From Blastobasis lacticolella (Eukaryota; Arthropoda; Insecta; Lepidoptera; Blastobasidae): a DNA stretch of 64,000 nt. The notes under the pieces were generated by a model. It made no database searches. It was not told where the DNA came from and saw only the letters and a program-made list of their open reading frames with translations. Every line of letters starts with the position of its first letter. The first letter of the stretch is position 1. Below are positions 31,018 through 41,814 of this stretch, piece after piece. A program made the position numbers and the translations under genes. The stretch covers positions 5,022,001 through 5,086,000 of the forward strand of contig LR990067.1 in NCBI GenBank assembly GCA_905147135.1, in the 5' to 3' direction.

Positions 31018-32631
31018 ACAATAAAAATAAAAACCCAATTTTTTAAGTCTCGCGCACTTTTGCGTGAACCTGAACTACCTATCTAATCGGCCCTGACATT
31101 GAACGAAAGAGATCCAATAACTAGGTCATTTAACATAGCATCATTTAATCCGTAAGCTGATAAAAGCTTCAAAACCAACTTTCGAGGATTAAACTTGTAC
31201 TCACATCGAAAACAACCTTTCACTTTTAGATCTAGAAATCACTTTCACTATAACACTGCCTATATGTCTCAATCTAGACTGTTTGGGCTGAAAACTATTA
31301 TAATTTTTAACAATAACTACCTAGTAATCACAGATACGTTCGCTACACTATAAAAAACCCGTCGAGATCACGCGCGAAACGAAATTTCGAATTCGGAACG
31401 GCTGTTTACGCCGCGTTTTGTTTTTAATTTTGTTTCGTTTCTTTTTCTGGCGAAAGAGGTTTTAATCGGCGCTCGTCTCTCTCCATGGAGGTTCTAAGTT
31501 GCACTGACGGTAAATTTCTCAAAACCAGTATCGTGGTAAGGGTGATTTCACAGTGGCGTCGCGGTGTCACCATGATAATAGCACCAGTCGGATGCAGCGA
31601 CGCGTCGCAGTGTTGTACCTTCGTATGAAAGTATGTGGTTTGATGGAAAAATTTAATGAATAGCCAAACGGCTTGATTGGAAGGTTCGTTTAGGGGCCCG
31701 TTGTGGAATGGATTTATTGATTGATTCTTATAAGAAATATTTCGTGTAACTTAATATTATGATACAGTTTTTCGGATACTCATTACCTCTTCAACCTAGT
31801 GGTGAAATATTGTTTTACTTATAAATAAATAAATCGTTAATTACGCCAAAAACAAAGCAAATACATACATGCTCCCGCCAAACAGTTTTTTTAAGTAAGT
31901 TCATTTTTGTTGTTTATTAAACTTTATCAAAGTTCTATAAATAAACTAAATAAACTATAATAAATTCTATAATAAACATATATCTAATTTAATCTCAATT
32001 AGGTATTTATAACTTTTTATAACTAAAGCTTTTATTTGTACAAAACGTCAATTCAAAGTATTATTTATATTATCTATTATTATGTTTAAACTACTAATTC
32101 ATAATTAAAATCTACCCTACGAAATCTAGACCCACGGTTAATTTAAGTAAGTGTTCCAAGTACGTAACGCCTTTTTCTCATAGGTATAAGCTGAGACCTA
32201 ATACTACCAAGCAAGATTCTGTTAAATGTCATGATAGAGTATCTATTTGTTGGATTTTCTATATTTTATTTTAAAATATTGTACATGTAACCTTTTAATA
32301 TGAAAAAATATTTATTAATGCAAGAGAATAATTTTAATCATTGGTCTCATATGTGATGGCAGAATACCCAACCATGAAATAAAAAAAGTGTAATTTTTTT
32401 TAATGTTATTATCACAATGTGACTTTGCCCTTACGCGGGGCAGCCTCCATAGCGAATGGGTGCGCTCGTACCGCTCTTATTTTCATGCCATTATTTTTTC
32501 TCTTCTATTAACCAATTATTTTTATACTTCGCTGTTATTACTAATCTAATCGTATTTGGTTAGGTTAAGTTAGAGTATTTTAATAACACTAGAGTGTTTT
32601 AGTAACACTCTAACCTAGGCCCAAAGTAGGC
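31018..32631. other. Long AT-rich stretch with a possible transcription start region
   Basis: 31340-31640 is GC-richer (gtcgagatcacgcgcg; gacgcgtcgcag) with ctataaaaaa at 31348 on the plus strand. On the minus strand, sequence around 31206-31265 (agtgttatagtgaaagtgat, then tcgat|gtgagt) could be a 5' UTR exon. Neither is proved. Confidence 0.3.
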
Positions 32632-32910
32632 ATTGACCATGATCCAGGATTTGGCAGATCTAGCAATTACAGTGGACAGGACAGTGTTACAGGTTACTGC
32701 CATCAGAACTTAACCAGGTTGGATCATGGTTATACGTCTGATTGTGTAGGATTCATCACGATTTTTTCCCTCACCGTAAAAGTATCGGTTAGTATTCAAT
32801 TAAAGTACATAACTGAGAATAGAGTCATTGGTACATGGCGGCAATGAGCTTCAAACCGGGTACCTCTCACTTAGGAGTCGGATACCGTTACCACCAGGCC
32901 ACCGAAGCTC
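32632..32910 (-). mobile_element. SINE-T, 3'-truncated
   Basis: Runs from the ttgaccatgatccaggattt complement to the head (cggtggcctggtggtaacgg on the minus strand). Lacks the terminal gggacattaacgccaag block. Confidence 0.75.
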
Positions 32911-33349
32911 CTCACCATCTGTACAGAAACAGAAATTACCTACATCTATCAATCTCACTACATATTATAAAACAAGGTCCCACGCCGCGACTCACTGCCT
33001 GTCTGTTCACGATAAAGAATTTACTGAACGGTTTTGTTAAAAGGACTACCAGCATAGGCGTAGGAAGAGGGGGGGGGAGTCGGGTGGGCCGTGCCCACCC
33101 CAGAATGGTCTGGTGCCCACCCCAGGATGGGATGCTCACTGGCTGTACATTGGCGATTGTCTCTGCTTCAGCGGACACCTCAGGGGCCCGTCCCCCCCTT
33201 GGAAAATAGCCCTAGATACGCCAATGACTACCAGTGCGAAGATGGGGCGGGTCAATAAAACTATTATGAAACGTTAAAAAAAACTGAAAAGCAACAAGGG
33301 CCAAAATATATATATTTTGTATTATTTTAAGTTTCTCTATCTGAGCGCG

Positions 33350-33590
33350 CATCACGGAAAAACCTCTTGACGGTATTTGATTGGGTTTCACAGTTTAGTA
33401 GCTAGCTTGGGATCCAAGTTAAAAACGAATCCATGTTTCGTCTAATTCGGTTGGGTAGAAGAGATTCAGCTTGACTTCTCTGCAGTACTATCATTCATAC
33501 ATTAGAGAGGTCATTGTGGTAACTGATAACCATTAGACAGGCCGTAAGATGTATGCCACTTTAGCGGTATAAAAAAAATCACGGAAAATA
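33350..33590 (+). repeat. Dispersed element plus LINE-B tail
   Basis: 33350-33490 shares ggttgggtagaa and cagcttgac...gcagtacta with 56580-56790. Attached at 33505-33575 is a LINE-B-like tail (gataaccattagacaggccg, gccactttagcggtata, A tract). Confidence 0.55.
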
Positions 33591-34069
33591 AAAATGAAAC
33601 CTACGGAACCTTCAAACACAACGCAGAGATCACTTCCCGCAAGTAAAACCCCAGAAGCCAAACTAATTAAAAAACATTAAAGTCAGTATTGATTAAATAC
33701 GTTGTCAAAATGTTAAAGCGATTCTTTATTAAGTATTTAAAATACAATTTCACTTCGGCAGATTTCTCCGCGCAAATGTCAGCCATCTTGTCTTTGGGCG
33801 CCATGTTGAATTATTTATTTATTAAAATAATAAAATTAATTGGTGTCGCGAGAAACTGTGTTTTAACATTTCATTTGATTATTGTTTACGTGAGGGAAAT
33901 TAAACTTTTACTCACGGACTGTGGCATACATACCGACAGAGGTGAAAGGTTAGAAGTAAGTATTGTTATTTGAAGATGATTTAACCTTTTTTAAATTAAG
34001 AACTGTCTGTTCAGGGCTAACTGTAGGTATTACCACATATTAGTCTGACAGTGTGATGCAGAACAGGAT

Positions 34070-34330
34070 TGCTAACAATTATCTGATTTCAATGATTGAA
34101 ATTGTAATTTTTGCGATTTCGTATCATCGATTTCATGGGTTCTTTTCATGTTATACGGCAGACAAATAGGCAAGCGGGCCACCTGACGGAAAGTGGTCAG
34201 CGCCGCTAAGGACATCAGCATCACCAGTTCATTGCCATAAACTGAAAATCTATCATACGTAATCGCAAAAGTAACGTTTTCAATCATTGAAATCAGAGAA
34301 TAGTTGGCAGCAGAGTTACGTAATTAGCCT
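34070..34330. mobile_element. MITE-2 copy interrupted by a LINE-C tail
   Basis: Arms gctaacaattatctgatttc (left) and gaaatcagagaatagttggc (right). The interior is split at 34150-34227 by an antisense LINE-C tail (tatacggcagacaaatagg; gcgggccacctgacgg) with possible duplication ttcat at both sides. Confidence 0.75.
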
Positions 34331-34429
34331 ATAGGACATCGAGTACGCGTTCTTCCACTTATCTGAAAACTGATCTAATTTTATTCTTCCACATTTACAA
34401 ATCTTTTCGAACCTGCTTGTGGATCTTTC

Positions 34430-34735
34430 GGACAGAGAGCGGTCACGCGGTCAGGCAGGGGGTTCATCCTCACACATTGGAGCCAAATTGGTCGCGAACT
34501 GTGCGGTTTCAAAGGAACTTTCTCCCACGCACACTAAGGTTGTGGAATGAACTACCTGGAGAGGTTTTCCCTGGAGAGTACAACATGGAGTTCTTCAAGA
34601 AAGGGGTTAAAAGGTTTTTACGGGGTCGGCAACGCGTGGGTGACGCCCCTGGTATTGCAAACGTCCATAGGCTGCGGTGACTGCTTTCCATCAGGCAATC
34701 CGCAAGTTTGTTTGCCACCTTAGTGCTATAAAAAA
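34430..34735 (+). mobile_element. LINE-B 3' end
   Basis: Encodes NFLPRTLRLWNELPGEVFPG, FFKKGVKRFLRGRQRVGDAP and NVHRLR-stop, then the tail to aaaaaaag. Nearly identical to 3050-3340, indicating a recently active family. Confidence 0.85.
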
Positions 34736-34739
34736 AAGG

Positions 34740-34866
34740 CGTTCCGTGTTCGCGTTCTGCGGTCGTTGTCTTGTACGACGTTACATAGATATGCCAGACC
34801 CACACAGCAGGCGGTCAGACTGCGTTGATCAAAAACAAATTCGAACACAGAACGCAAAACGCTGAC
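34740..34866. repeat. Inverted-repeat element around gcgttctg ends
   Basis: gcgttccgtgttcgcgttct at the left pairs loosely with aattcgaacacagaacgc at the right. Related sequence (gtgttccgagttcgcac) at 53785. Confidence 0.4.
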
Positions 34867-35223
34867 AGCTCTCTGTGTTAAATATCACTAGGCTAGGCTT
34901 TTTTTTAAATCCTCTATTTAAATGCACTTATACTTTACTCATAATGTACAGTCAGCTGCAGTTTGAATGTACCCCCCTAGCATATATTAAATAAATGGTA
35001 AGCGGGTAGTTCTCTCTGCAGCTGGCTGACCTATCGGTGAACATTGTAACTGTATTTATTTACTAACAGAACTGCCTCCTGGAATAAATCCACTGTTCAC
35101 GCCAGCAGTCCCCACGCAAGAAGATTCGACAACACCATACAGTGCCAGAAAGTTATCTGATCCGGTGATAGCGTCGCTGTTATTGAAATTGACTTGCTTA
35201 TCAAATTGTATATACAGCTCTGC

Positions 35224-35334
35224 GAGTCGGACCCCTCAACCATTGGGCCACCGACGCTCCTCAACATACAATATGGTAATGTAAAAGTAAGAGCCGCGAT
35301 CAAGCACGCACCGCAACACGACCGCAGACGTAAA
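35224..35334 (+). repeat. Direct repeat, copy 1 (about 110 bp)
   Basis: From gagtcggacccctcaaccat through tcaacatacaatatggtaat to gcaacacgaccgcagacgta. Nearly identical to copy 2 at 35862-35974. It covers the end of a SINE-T head plus non-SINE flank. Confidence 0.85.
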
Positions 35335-35344
35335 AAAAAAAAAA

Positions 35345-35898
35345 CATCTTGGCGTTAATGTCCTGGTTGTGCTCTCTGTGCTAGCAGGGGAGCTTGAACA
35401 GTAGCCACAGTAGCCTTAGCTTTAGCTAAGCCGTAGCTTTCAGTAGCCGTATTCACAATTATTCGAAACCGTTTCCGAACGATTCGAAATGAAATTCGTG
35501 AGCGACGAATCCGTGTCGATCAATTCGAAAACTGTCATTCAGAATCCCTATAGATTTCACGGAAACTCTACTCTCTATAACATATGAAAATTTCATCAAA
35601 ATGAACTGAAACCACATTTTCCTAAGAACTTTTGCGATGTCCTTTGTCGATTCCGTATCCGAATCCGATTTCCGAGCCATTGTGAATACGGCTACAGATT
35701 GGATCATGGTTACACATTGCGTCGCCTGAATGTACAACTTTCATCACGATGTTTTCCGTTACCGTAACAGCATCGGTTAGTGTTCAACTAATGTACATAA
35801 CTCAGAAAAGAGTGATTGGTACATGGCCGGAGTGGGATTCGAACCCGGTACCTCTTGCTTACGAGTCGGATTCCCTAACCATTGGGCCACCGACGCTC
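35345..35898 (-). mobile_element. SINE-T split by a MITE
   Basis: SINE-T 3' part (catcttggcgttaatgtcct) at the left and its body and head at 35696-35898 (gattggatcatggttacac; ggattcgaacccggtacctc) are separated by an inverted-repeat element. Confidence 0.75.
35443..35695. mobile_element. MITE with gtagccgtattcacaat ends
   Basis: gtagccgtattcacaatt (35443-35460) and attgtgaatacggctac (35679-35695) are perfectly inverted for 17 bases. The interior is rich in attcgaaa motifs. Confidence 0.8.
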
Positions 35899-35974
35899 CT
35901 CAACATACAATATGGTAATGTAAAAGTATGAGCCTTGCATCAAGCACGCACCGCAACACGACCGCAGACGTAAA
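35862..35974 (+). repeat. Direct repeat, copy 2 (about 110 bp)
   Basis: Partner of 35224-35334. Here the SINE-T head is intact upstream and the flank continues into sequence not present after copy 1. Confidence 0.85.
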
Positions 35975-36162
35975 TATGAGGCCATAATGGCATGGTAATG
36001 TAAACATAATACCGGAGCCTAGACGCCACTCTCACCTGCAAAGAGTAGTTGTTGTAGATAGGACACGTAGGCAGATTAGGTAGGGTGCGAGTGACGGAGT
36101 TGAGACGAGTGCGGGTAGATATATGTATCGTTTCGTCGTATATAGGTAGGTTTATCATTTCA

Positions 36163-36240
36163 ATTTCTGCCCGGCCGGGAATCAAACCCGGGACATGGCA
36201 GACCGATCGACTGCGTGAGTTATATTAACCGACTAGTACG
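36163..36240 (-). mobile_element. SINE-G head fragment
   Basis: atttctgcccggccgggaat, caaacccgggacatggcaga and a degenerate D-arm; only the tRNA-like part is preserved. Confidence 0.65.
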
Positions 36241-36249
36241 GCTGGCATA

Positions 36250-37240
36250 AGTCGCTCTCGCGCGCGATAAGCGAGAAAAGTCGCGACATAGATACTGCTT
36301 TCTCTTTCATCTTAGTATTGAGAGAATGAAACAAACGTTCTCTCGCGGCGCGAGGTTTGTCGCAGACACACTTGTGATAGCCGTGCAGGTCGTCAATATT
36401 AGCGTTTAGGGCAAACCACCCGGAAATTGTGTACGGGACCTTACGTATCGTCTTCATTGATTTATTGAAGTACTCTTTATTATACCAAAATAAAATTTAT
36501 ATTTTACCGAAAAAAAGAGAGCATTAAATGAGATTCATCTCGGTCTAGTTAACGCAAAGGCAAAATCATGAAGTAAAAGACAAATGCAGCCTGTGCGTAT
36601 TATAATCTATTCAACTTCACCTTCTGCACCTTGCTTACTCATTGCCTTCTATACGTCTGTGTCACAATCGTGAGTTTTGGTTAATTAATATTATAATTTC
36701 GTCCACTTTCGCAGATTATGTTGTTTTGAGCAGTTTGGGCCCGTTGGATCATCGCCAATGAAAGTGATTGTACAGTCATGCACTGTCATTGAATACCCAA
36801 TAAAGTCATGAGCTCATGAGTCTTATACAACCCAAGAGCTGTTCTTTGGCGGCCGAAATATAAATATGGTGGTGGTAATCATCCAGGCTATAATTAGCAA
36901 GCGTTACAGTGCATAACCCGCGTCATGACAGAAGAGACATGTCAAATGGCAGTGGAGGGGATTTCGCGCAGGTAATCGTATGCAGCGCAAGTCGAACCAC
37001 GTGACCCGCCATGTCTCTTCTTATTTGACACTAGCTAAACGAAGGCATGAAATATTTTTATTAAATGAAAATATTTTCACGGTTCTGCAATAATTATGTA
37101 AACAAATAAAACGTTGTACAATTAAAGCACAAGTCAAAAGAAAATTTGGACCAGTTAATTGCTCTGTGAAAGCAAGCATCAGCATCAGTGATGATGTCGG
37201 CCACAACGACGTGTTTTCATTTATAATAATAATAATAATA
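36250..37240. other. No recognised gene
   Basis: Contains an interrupted inverted motif agaagagacatg...catgtctcttct (36929-37021) and an AT-rich remainder. A frame at 36233-36457 on the minus strand has no recognisable family. Confidence 0.35.
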
Positions 37241-37244
37241 GTGA

Positions 37245-37408
37245 ACAAATTTACACAGCACCATCTAGTCCCAAACTAAGCAAAGCTTGTACTTTGGGTG
37301 CTAGATAACTAATAATACTACTTAAATACTTTTAAATACACACTTATTATATATATAACACCCAAACCCGTAACAGAAATTAAAATTCATCATTTCAATT
37401 TCATTTCG
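37245..37408 (-). mobile_element. SINE-G, left arm of an inverted pair
   Basis: aaatttacacagcaccatct, aagcaaagcttgtactttgg, ccgtaacagaaattaaaatt: the body without its tRNA-like head. Confidence 0.85.
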
Positions 37409-37418
37409 ACGACCTGAG

Positions 37419-37650
37419 TGGTTCAGTGGTCAGCATGCCGGTTTGCCACGCAAGAGGTCCCGGGTTCGATTTCCGGCCGGGCAGAAATTGAAGTGATGAA
37501 TTTTAATTTCTGTTACGGGTCTGGGTGTTCTATGTATAATAAGTATGTAGTTAAAAGTACATAAGTAGTTTATCAGTTATCTAGCACCCATAACACAAGC
37601 TTTGCTTACTTTGGGGCTAGATGGCGCTGTGTGAATTTGTCTACGATTAT
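37419..37650 (+). mobile_element. SINE-G, full length, right arm of an inverted pair
   Basis: Head gacgacctgagtggttcagt, anticodon loop ttGCCac (Gly type), T-arm cccgggttcgatttccggcc, then body to gatggcgctgtgtgaatttg. About 160 bases pair with the opposite-strand copy at 37245-37408. Confidence 0.85.
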
Positions 37651-37696
37651 TATTATTATTATTTATTTCAATTTCTTTCAAAAAAATGTTAATTTT

Positions 37697-38697
37697 TTTT
37701 TTTTTTTTTTTTTATGACAAACAAGCCGGGCATTTGACCGCCATCTCACCTGTTGGTAAGTGACGATGCGGCCGAAGATGAAGCATGCCCGACTTGGAAC
37801 AGCCTATTCACTCTAGCCTTAAAGGCATCCAGATTATATTGATCAGGGAACACACCCGCAGGCAAAGCGTTCCATTCCTTAGCCGTACGCATTAAAAAGG
37901 TCGAGCCAAAGCGGTTCGTGCGGATGGCTGGAAGATCCACGACATAAGGATGAAGCGCTCGCCCGGATCGCGTTTCCCGATGGCGGAAAGGGGCCGGCGG
38001 AATGAGGTCGTGCAGCTGCTTCGCACACTCTCCGAAATGTAATCTGTAGAAGACCGACAGACGCGCAACCCTACGTCGATGTTCGAGGCTCTGCAGCCTA
38101 GCCTTAATCAACCGCGGGTCACAAATTATCTTCTTTGCACGTTTTTCCACCGAATCCAAAGCCGCCAGTTGATATTTAGCTGATCCATCCCAAAGGTGGC
38201 AGCAGTACTCCATGCAGGACCGCACTTGTGCTTGATATAACTGAAGCAACTGCCTAGAAGTGAAGTACCGCCTAACCTTCGAGAGGATACCAAGTTTTTT
38301 TGCTGCAGTCTTTGCCTTGGATTCGATGTACTGACCGAAGTTGAGATTTGAAGATAACTCAACACCAAGAAGCTGTAGGTTGTCGGTAATTTCCACAGGA
38401 ACATCCCGAAAAGTTGGAGTAAGATGGAATGGACTCCTTTTGGCGGAAAACAAACACGCCTGAGTTTTGGTTGCGTTGAACGCGACCAGATTGGCATCGC
38501 CCCAATCAGAAACTGCCTTGAGAGCTATGTCCAAACGATCAACCATGGCCTCTCGACAAAACTGAATATCGTCCCTGTTGGCTTTTGCCTCTGACAGATA
38601 TCTATCCGTTACCGTGCTGTCATCTGCATACCCAAAGGTACCTGGTACAAGCAGATTGTTAATATGCAGCAGGAATAAAGTCGCGGTAAAGTAAGAC
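37697..38697 (-). pseudogene. LINE-A reverse transcriptase, 3' two-fifths, 5'-truncated
   Basis: The longest open frame here (to 37746) encodes the second half of a non-LTR reverse transcriptase. Visible are LFLLHINNLL, the catalytic block FGYADDS, the thumb region (ATKTQACLFSAKRSPFHL, LQLLGVELSSNLNFGQYIES), YQAQVRSCMEYCCHLWDGSA, and the C-terminal signature WNALPAGVFPDQYNLDAFKA. The 3' UTR ends in poly(A) (poly(T) at 37690-37715). The endonuclease and the first RT motifs, including the first catalytic Asp, are missing, so it cannot be autonomous. The clade is CR1/Jockey-like by pattern. The frame is intact from the 5' break to the stop, which argues for a fairly young insertion. Fragments of the same family recur five or more times in the window. 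Confidence 0.9.
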
Positions 38698-38716
38698 TGA
38701 ACCACTCAGGTCGTCA

Positions 38717-39230
38717 AATCGTTCCATTGAACGGGGCGTAAAGATAAATCAACATATCTACCGTAAAAAGGTTTTAAGCGATGATACGTTACCTTGGGCA
38801 CGTAAACAATTTGATAGAAACCATTAGTCGGTTCTACAAGACTCGGCACCATCCTATAAAACTTTTGAAACCCATAACTTTTACAAGAAAAATTCCCAGC
38901 TTCATTTCTTCACAACAACGGCCACAATATTGGCCATGGACTTACTATGGATCTACTATCGACAATTACTACTGGAACTTGGCACTGACCGTATCATTCA
39001 CTCTTTTAGTTATATTTCGACCTGGTTCTGCATGGTTTGAGTGTTCGATAACCTAAATCCGTCCTCCCGATTTGAAAAGACCATCAGACCGCATATGTGC
39101 AGATAGCGAATCCTTCGGAACAGACCCGATGCAGTTATCCACGCTAAAAGTGGTTACATCGAATAATGTCATTACTTTTTTTACTTTGAAATATAGTTTC
39201 TATTAACACACACCACCCACAGCCACAGTG
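38717..39230. other. Unassigned DNA with a plus-strand frame
   Basis: Frame 38781-39056 (91 codons, ending in a hydrophobic stretch NLALTVSFTLLVIF and a stop) does not match a family I know. There is a possible acceptor context near 38895 (ttcccag). It might be a terminal exon or chance. Confidence 0.25.
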
Positions 39231-39234
39231 TGTC

Positions 39235-39390
39235 CTTTAGATATGGGATCGTTCAAGAGGTGTATTAGAGGCTCTTCAGAGGCGAGCAACGCATTGGTGA
39301 CTCCCCTGGTGTTGGTGATGTCCATAGGCGGCGGTGACCACTTTACATCAGGTGGCCCGCATGCCTGTTTGCTGCGGTATAACATATTAG
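39235..39390 (+). mobile_element. LINE-C 3' end
   Basis: Reads GSFKRCIRG, then cgcattggtgactcccctgg, cataggcggcggtgacca, catcaggtggcccgcatg, tgcggtataacat. Confidence 0.8.
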
Positions 39391-39623
39391 TACTTAGTGG
39401 ATATACTGAATATTTTAAATAAAAGATCAGTATTTACAACATTAGAGCAATTTTAATTGGTAACACAACGAGTGACGGACCCTGCTTAAGCACTCCTAAA
39501 TTATATCGAATATGAGCTCGTTTGCTTTGTTTTGACAAAAACTCGACAGTAAGTAAATTATTTCCAGTTCAAAATACAAAGTGCCACGTTTTGAAAGATA
39601 TGTTTTTCTTTTTAGAAATCATA

Positions 39624-39836
39624 ATAATAATAAAAATGCTTGGACAAATTTAAACAGCACCATCTAGACCCAAAGTAAGCAAGGATTGTGTTATGAGTGT
39701 TAGATAACTGATAAACTAGATAGGTATATACTTTTTTTATATACACACTTTTTATATACAAATTCATCTTAATTACTGCTCGGCTGGGAATTTAATCCGG
39801 GACCTCTGCTTGGTGTTAACCAACTCCGGCCGTCAA
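39624..39836 (-). mobile_element. SINE-G, diverged
   Basis: aaatttaaacagcaccatct, aagcaaggattgtgttatga, gctcggctgggaatttaatc; the head is partly eroded. Confidence 0.7.
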
Positions 39837-40332
39837 CTTATACAACAACTTATATTTTTTAAATTCGATGACCAATGTCAACTTTCATTCCCTGGCAACT
39901 GTACCATACTAGATGAGATTCTAATTCTATCGGAATGCAAATAAGAGCACTTACCCGACGTTCTTTAAATAGAAATGTTGTGTTGATAACAAAATTATGT
40001 CGTAACCTTTCTATTAGCTCGCTTTTAAGAGTGTTTTCGGGAGGTATTTTCTAATCGATTTTAAATTAGATTCATGATTGAAATTCTAAAAATAACTCAG
40101 TGTTAGAGAACGTTGTATCTATAAGAAAACGTTTAAGTATGTGACCAATAGCCGGGGTCTGGGGCGCGCCTAGCGTTGAACGATTTTCAGATTTGATTGA
40201 CAGATTAAAAGGGGGATTTTCAAACCTGGAAAAGTATGTACATTCAATTTTAGGGACTTATTGGCATCCAATCATGCACTAGTTTTGAAATAGAGTATGA
40301 TTAGATGCCAGTATGTGTAGCAAATGACAACA

Positions 40333-40470
40333 TGAGCGGTTCAGTTGGTTGACCCGGGACCTCTGCCACGCAAAGTCTGCTGTAAGTACTTTATCAGTTT
40401 TCTGGCACTCATGACACAAGTTTTTCTTACTTTGGGGCTACATGGCGCTGTGTGAATTGTTCAAGCCTAT
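40333..40470 (+). mobile_element. SINE-G, internally deleted
   Basis: gagcggttcagttggttgac, gacctctgccacgcaaag, then jumps to atcagttttctggcactc and the cagtgtgaattg-like end. Confidence 0.65.
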
Positions 40471-40592
40471 TTATTTATTTATTTATTGAAATCCTCTCCA
40501 CTGCTAAAGCCCCGATTCCACTTGCCACTGCCAGGAACATAAAATACTGATTAAAATAGAACTGTTTGGCTCTGTTTGGCTGCGTTATTTTC

Positions 40593-40917
40593 TAAGGTGG
40601 CCGTTTGGTTACGATATCAGACTCGTAAGTGAAAGTACCGGGTTAGAAGCCCAATGGGATTGGCCCATCCAGCTATGTTCCATTGACTCTTTCCTGAATT
40701 ATATACATTAGTTAATTACTCACCGATGCTCTTACAGTGAGGTAAAACATCGTGATAAATCCGGCACATTTATGCGACTGAATGTGTAACCATGGCCGAA
40801 TCTGATCAGGTTCCCCTGGTGGCAGGGTCACGGAGGTTAAATGTCCATACGCTCCACTGTAATTACCTGATCTGCCAAATCCTGGATTATGGTCAAGGCG
40901 GACTCCGGGCCTTCTGA
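40593..40917 (+). mobile_element. SINE-T with head
   Basis: Head aaggtggccgtttggttacg, cagactcgtaagtgaaagta; body to gcggactccgggccttc, where the 3' end is cut short. Confidence 0.8.
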
Positions 40918-41044
40918 TTTTTTTTATTTTGTAATTTGGAGGTACTGCCCCAGTCAGGCGGCACCAATTTGTTCAAAGTTCAAGTTCAAAATACCTGTAA
41001 TGGTTTAATATTATTTTTCGATAGTTGTGTGTGCAGTGTTTCCT

Positions 41045-41206
41045 TTGGACTATGACATGGGATCGTTCAAAAGGTATATTAGAGGTCTCTTCAGAGGCGG
41101 ACAACGCATTGGTGACTCCCCTGGTGTTGCTGATGTCCATAGGCGGCGGTGACCACTTTCCATCAGGTGGCCCGCATGCCTGTTATGTCTGCCGGACAAC
41201 ATAAAA
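41045..41206 (+). mobile_element. LINE-C 3' end
   Basis: actatgacatgggatcgttc, agaggtctcttcagaggcgg, acgcattggtgactcccctg, tgtccataggcggcggtgac, then polyA. Confidence 0.8.
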
Positions 41207-41587
41207 AAAAAAAGTTGATCGATTCAGTACATCTTAGATACAAGGTGTAATCCAGGCTCTGTTACACTTATTGTCTAGTCTATTATATTTAGGGAACCTT
41301 TTCACAGCAAGTGTCCTATTAACTTTCCTTTACAGACGGTGCAATGTCATTATGAAAATATTTATGAAAAGGTTCTGCAGTGGGTCCGTTTTAGTTGGTT
41401 TGGTAGTAACACAAAGCGTTACGCAGCTATTATAATAAGCGCCATCTATTGCAGAGTCAATGAAACAGGTATTGTGAAAGTTTGCTTCGTTGTGCTTCGT
41501 AGAGAAAGGAAAGGCTACATCTAAATGTTGTTTCTAGTTGCGACTAGATGGCAGGCTTGATAATTTACGATAAATATGTACAAAGCT

Positions 41588-41814
41588 GAATGAGTAACCA
41601 TGATCCAATCTAGTTAGGATCCCTTAGTTAGGTGGACACTTTGCCCTCGCGTGCCGCGCAAGGGCGCAACCGGGATGATGATAATGAATCTAGTCAGGAT
41701 CCCCTGTTAACAGGATTAAAGAGGTTATATGGCAGGCTACTGTAATTACCTTATCTGCCAAATTCCTGGTCATGATCCATGCGGACTTCGGTGATATTGA
41801 CGCAAAGATGATTT
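41588..41814 (+). mobile_element. Two rearranged SINE-T fragments in tandem
   Basis: 41588-41678 and 41690-41814 each contain an aatctagttaggatccc-like or aatctagtcaggatccc body segment; the second adds taattaccttatctgcc and tgacgcaaagatgat. Confidence 0.65.

Noticed and set aside
37424..37495. tRNA-Gly(GCC) gene
   Set aside because: It is the head of SINE-G, continuous with the SINE body; the acceptor stem does not pair well.
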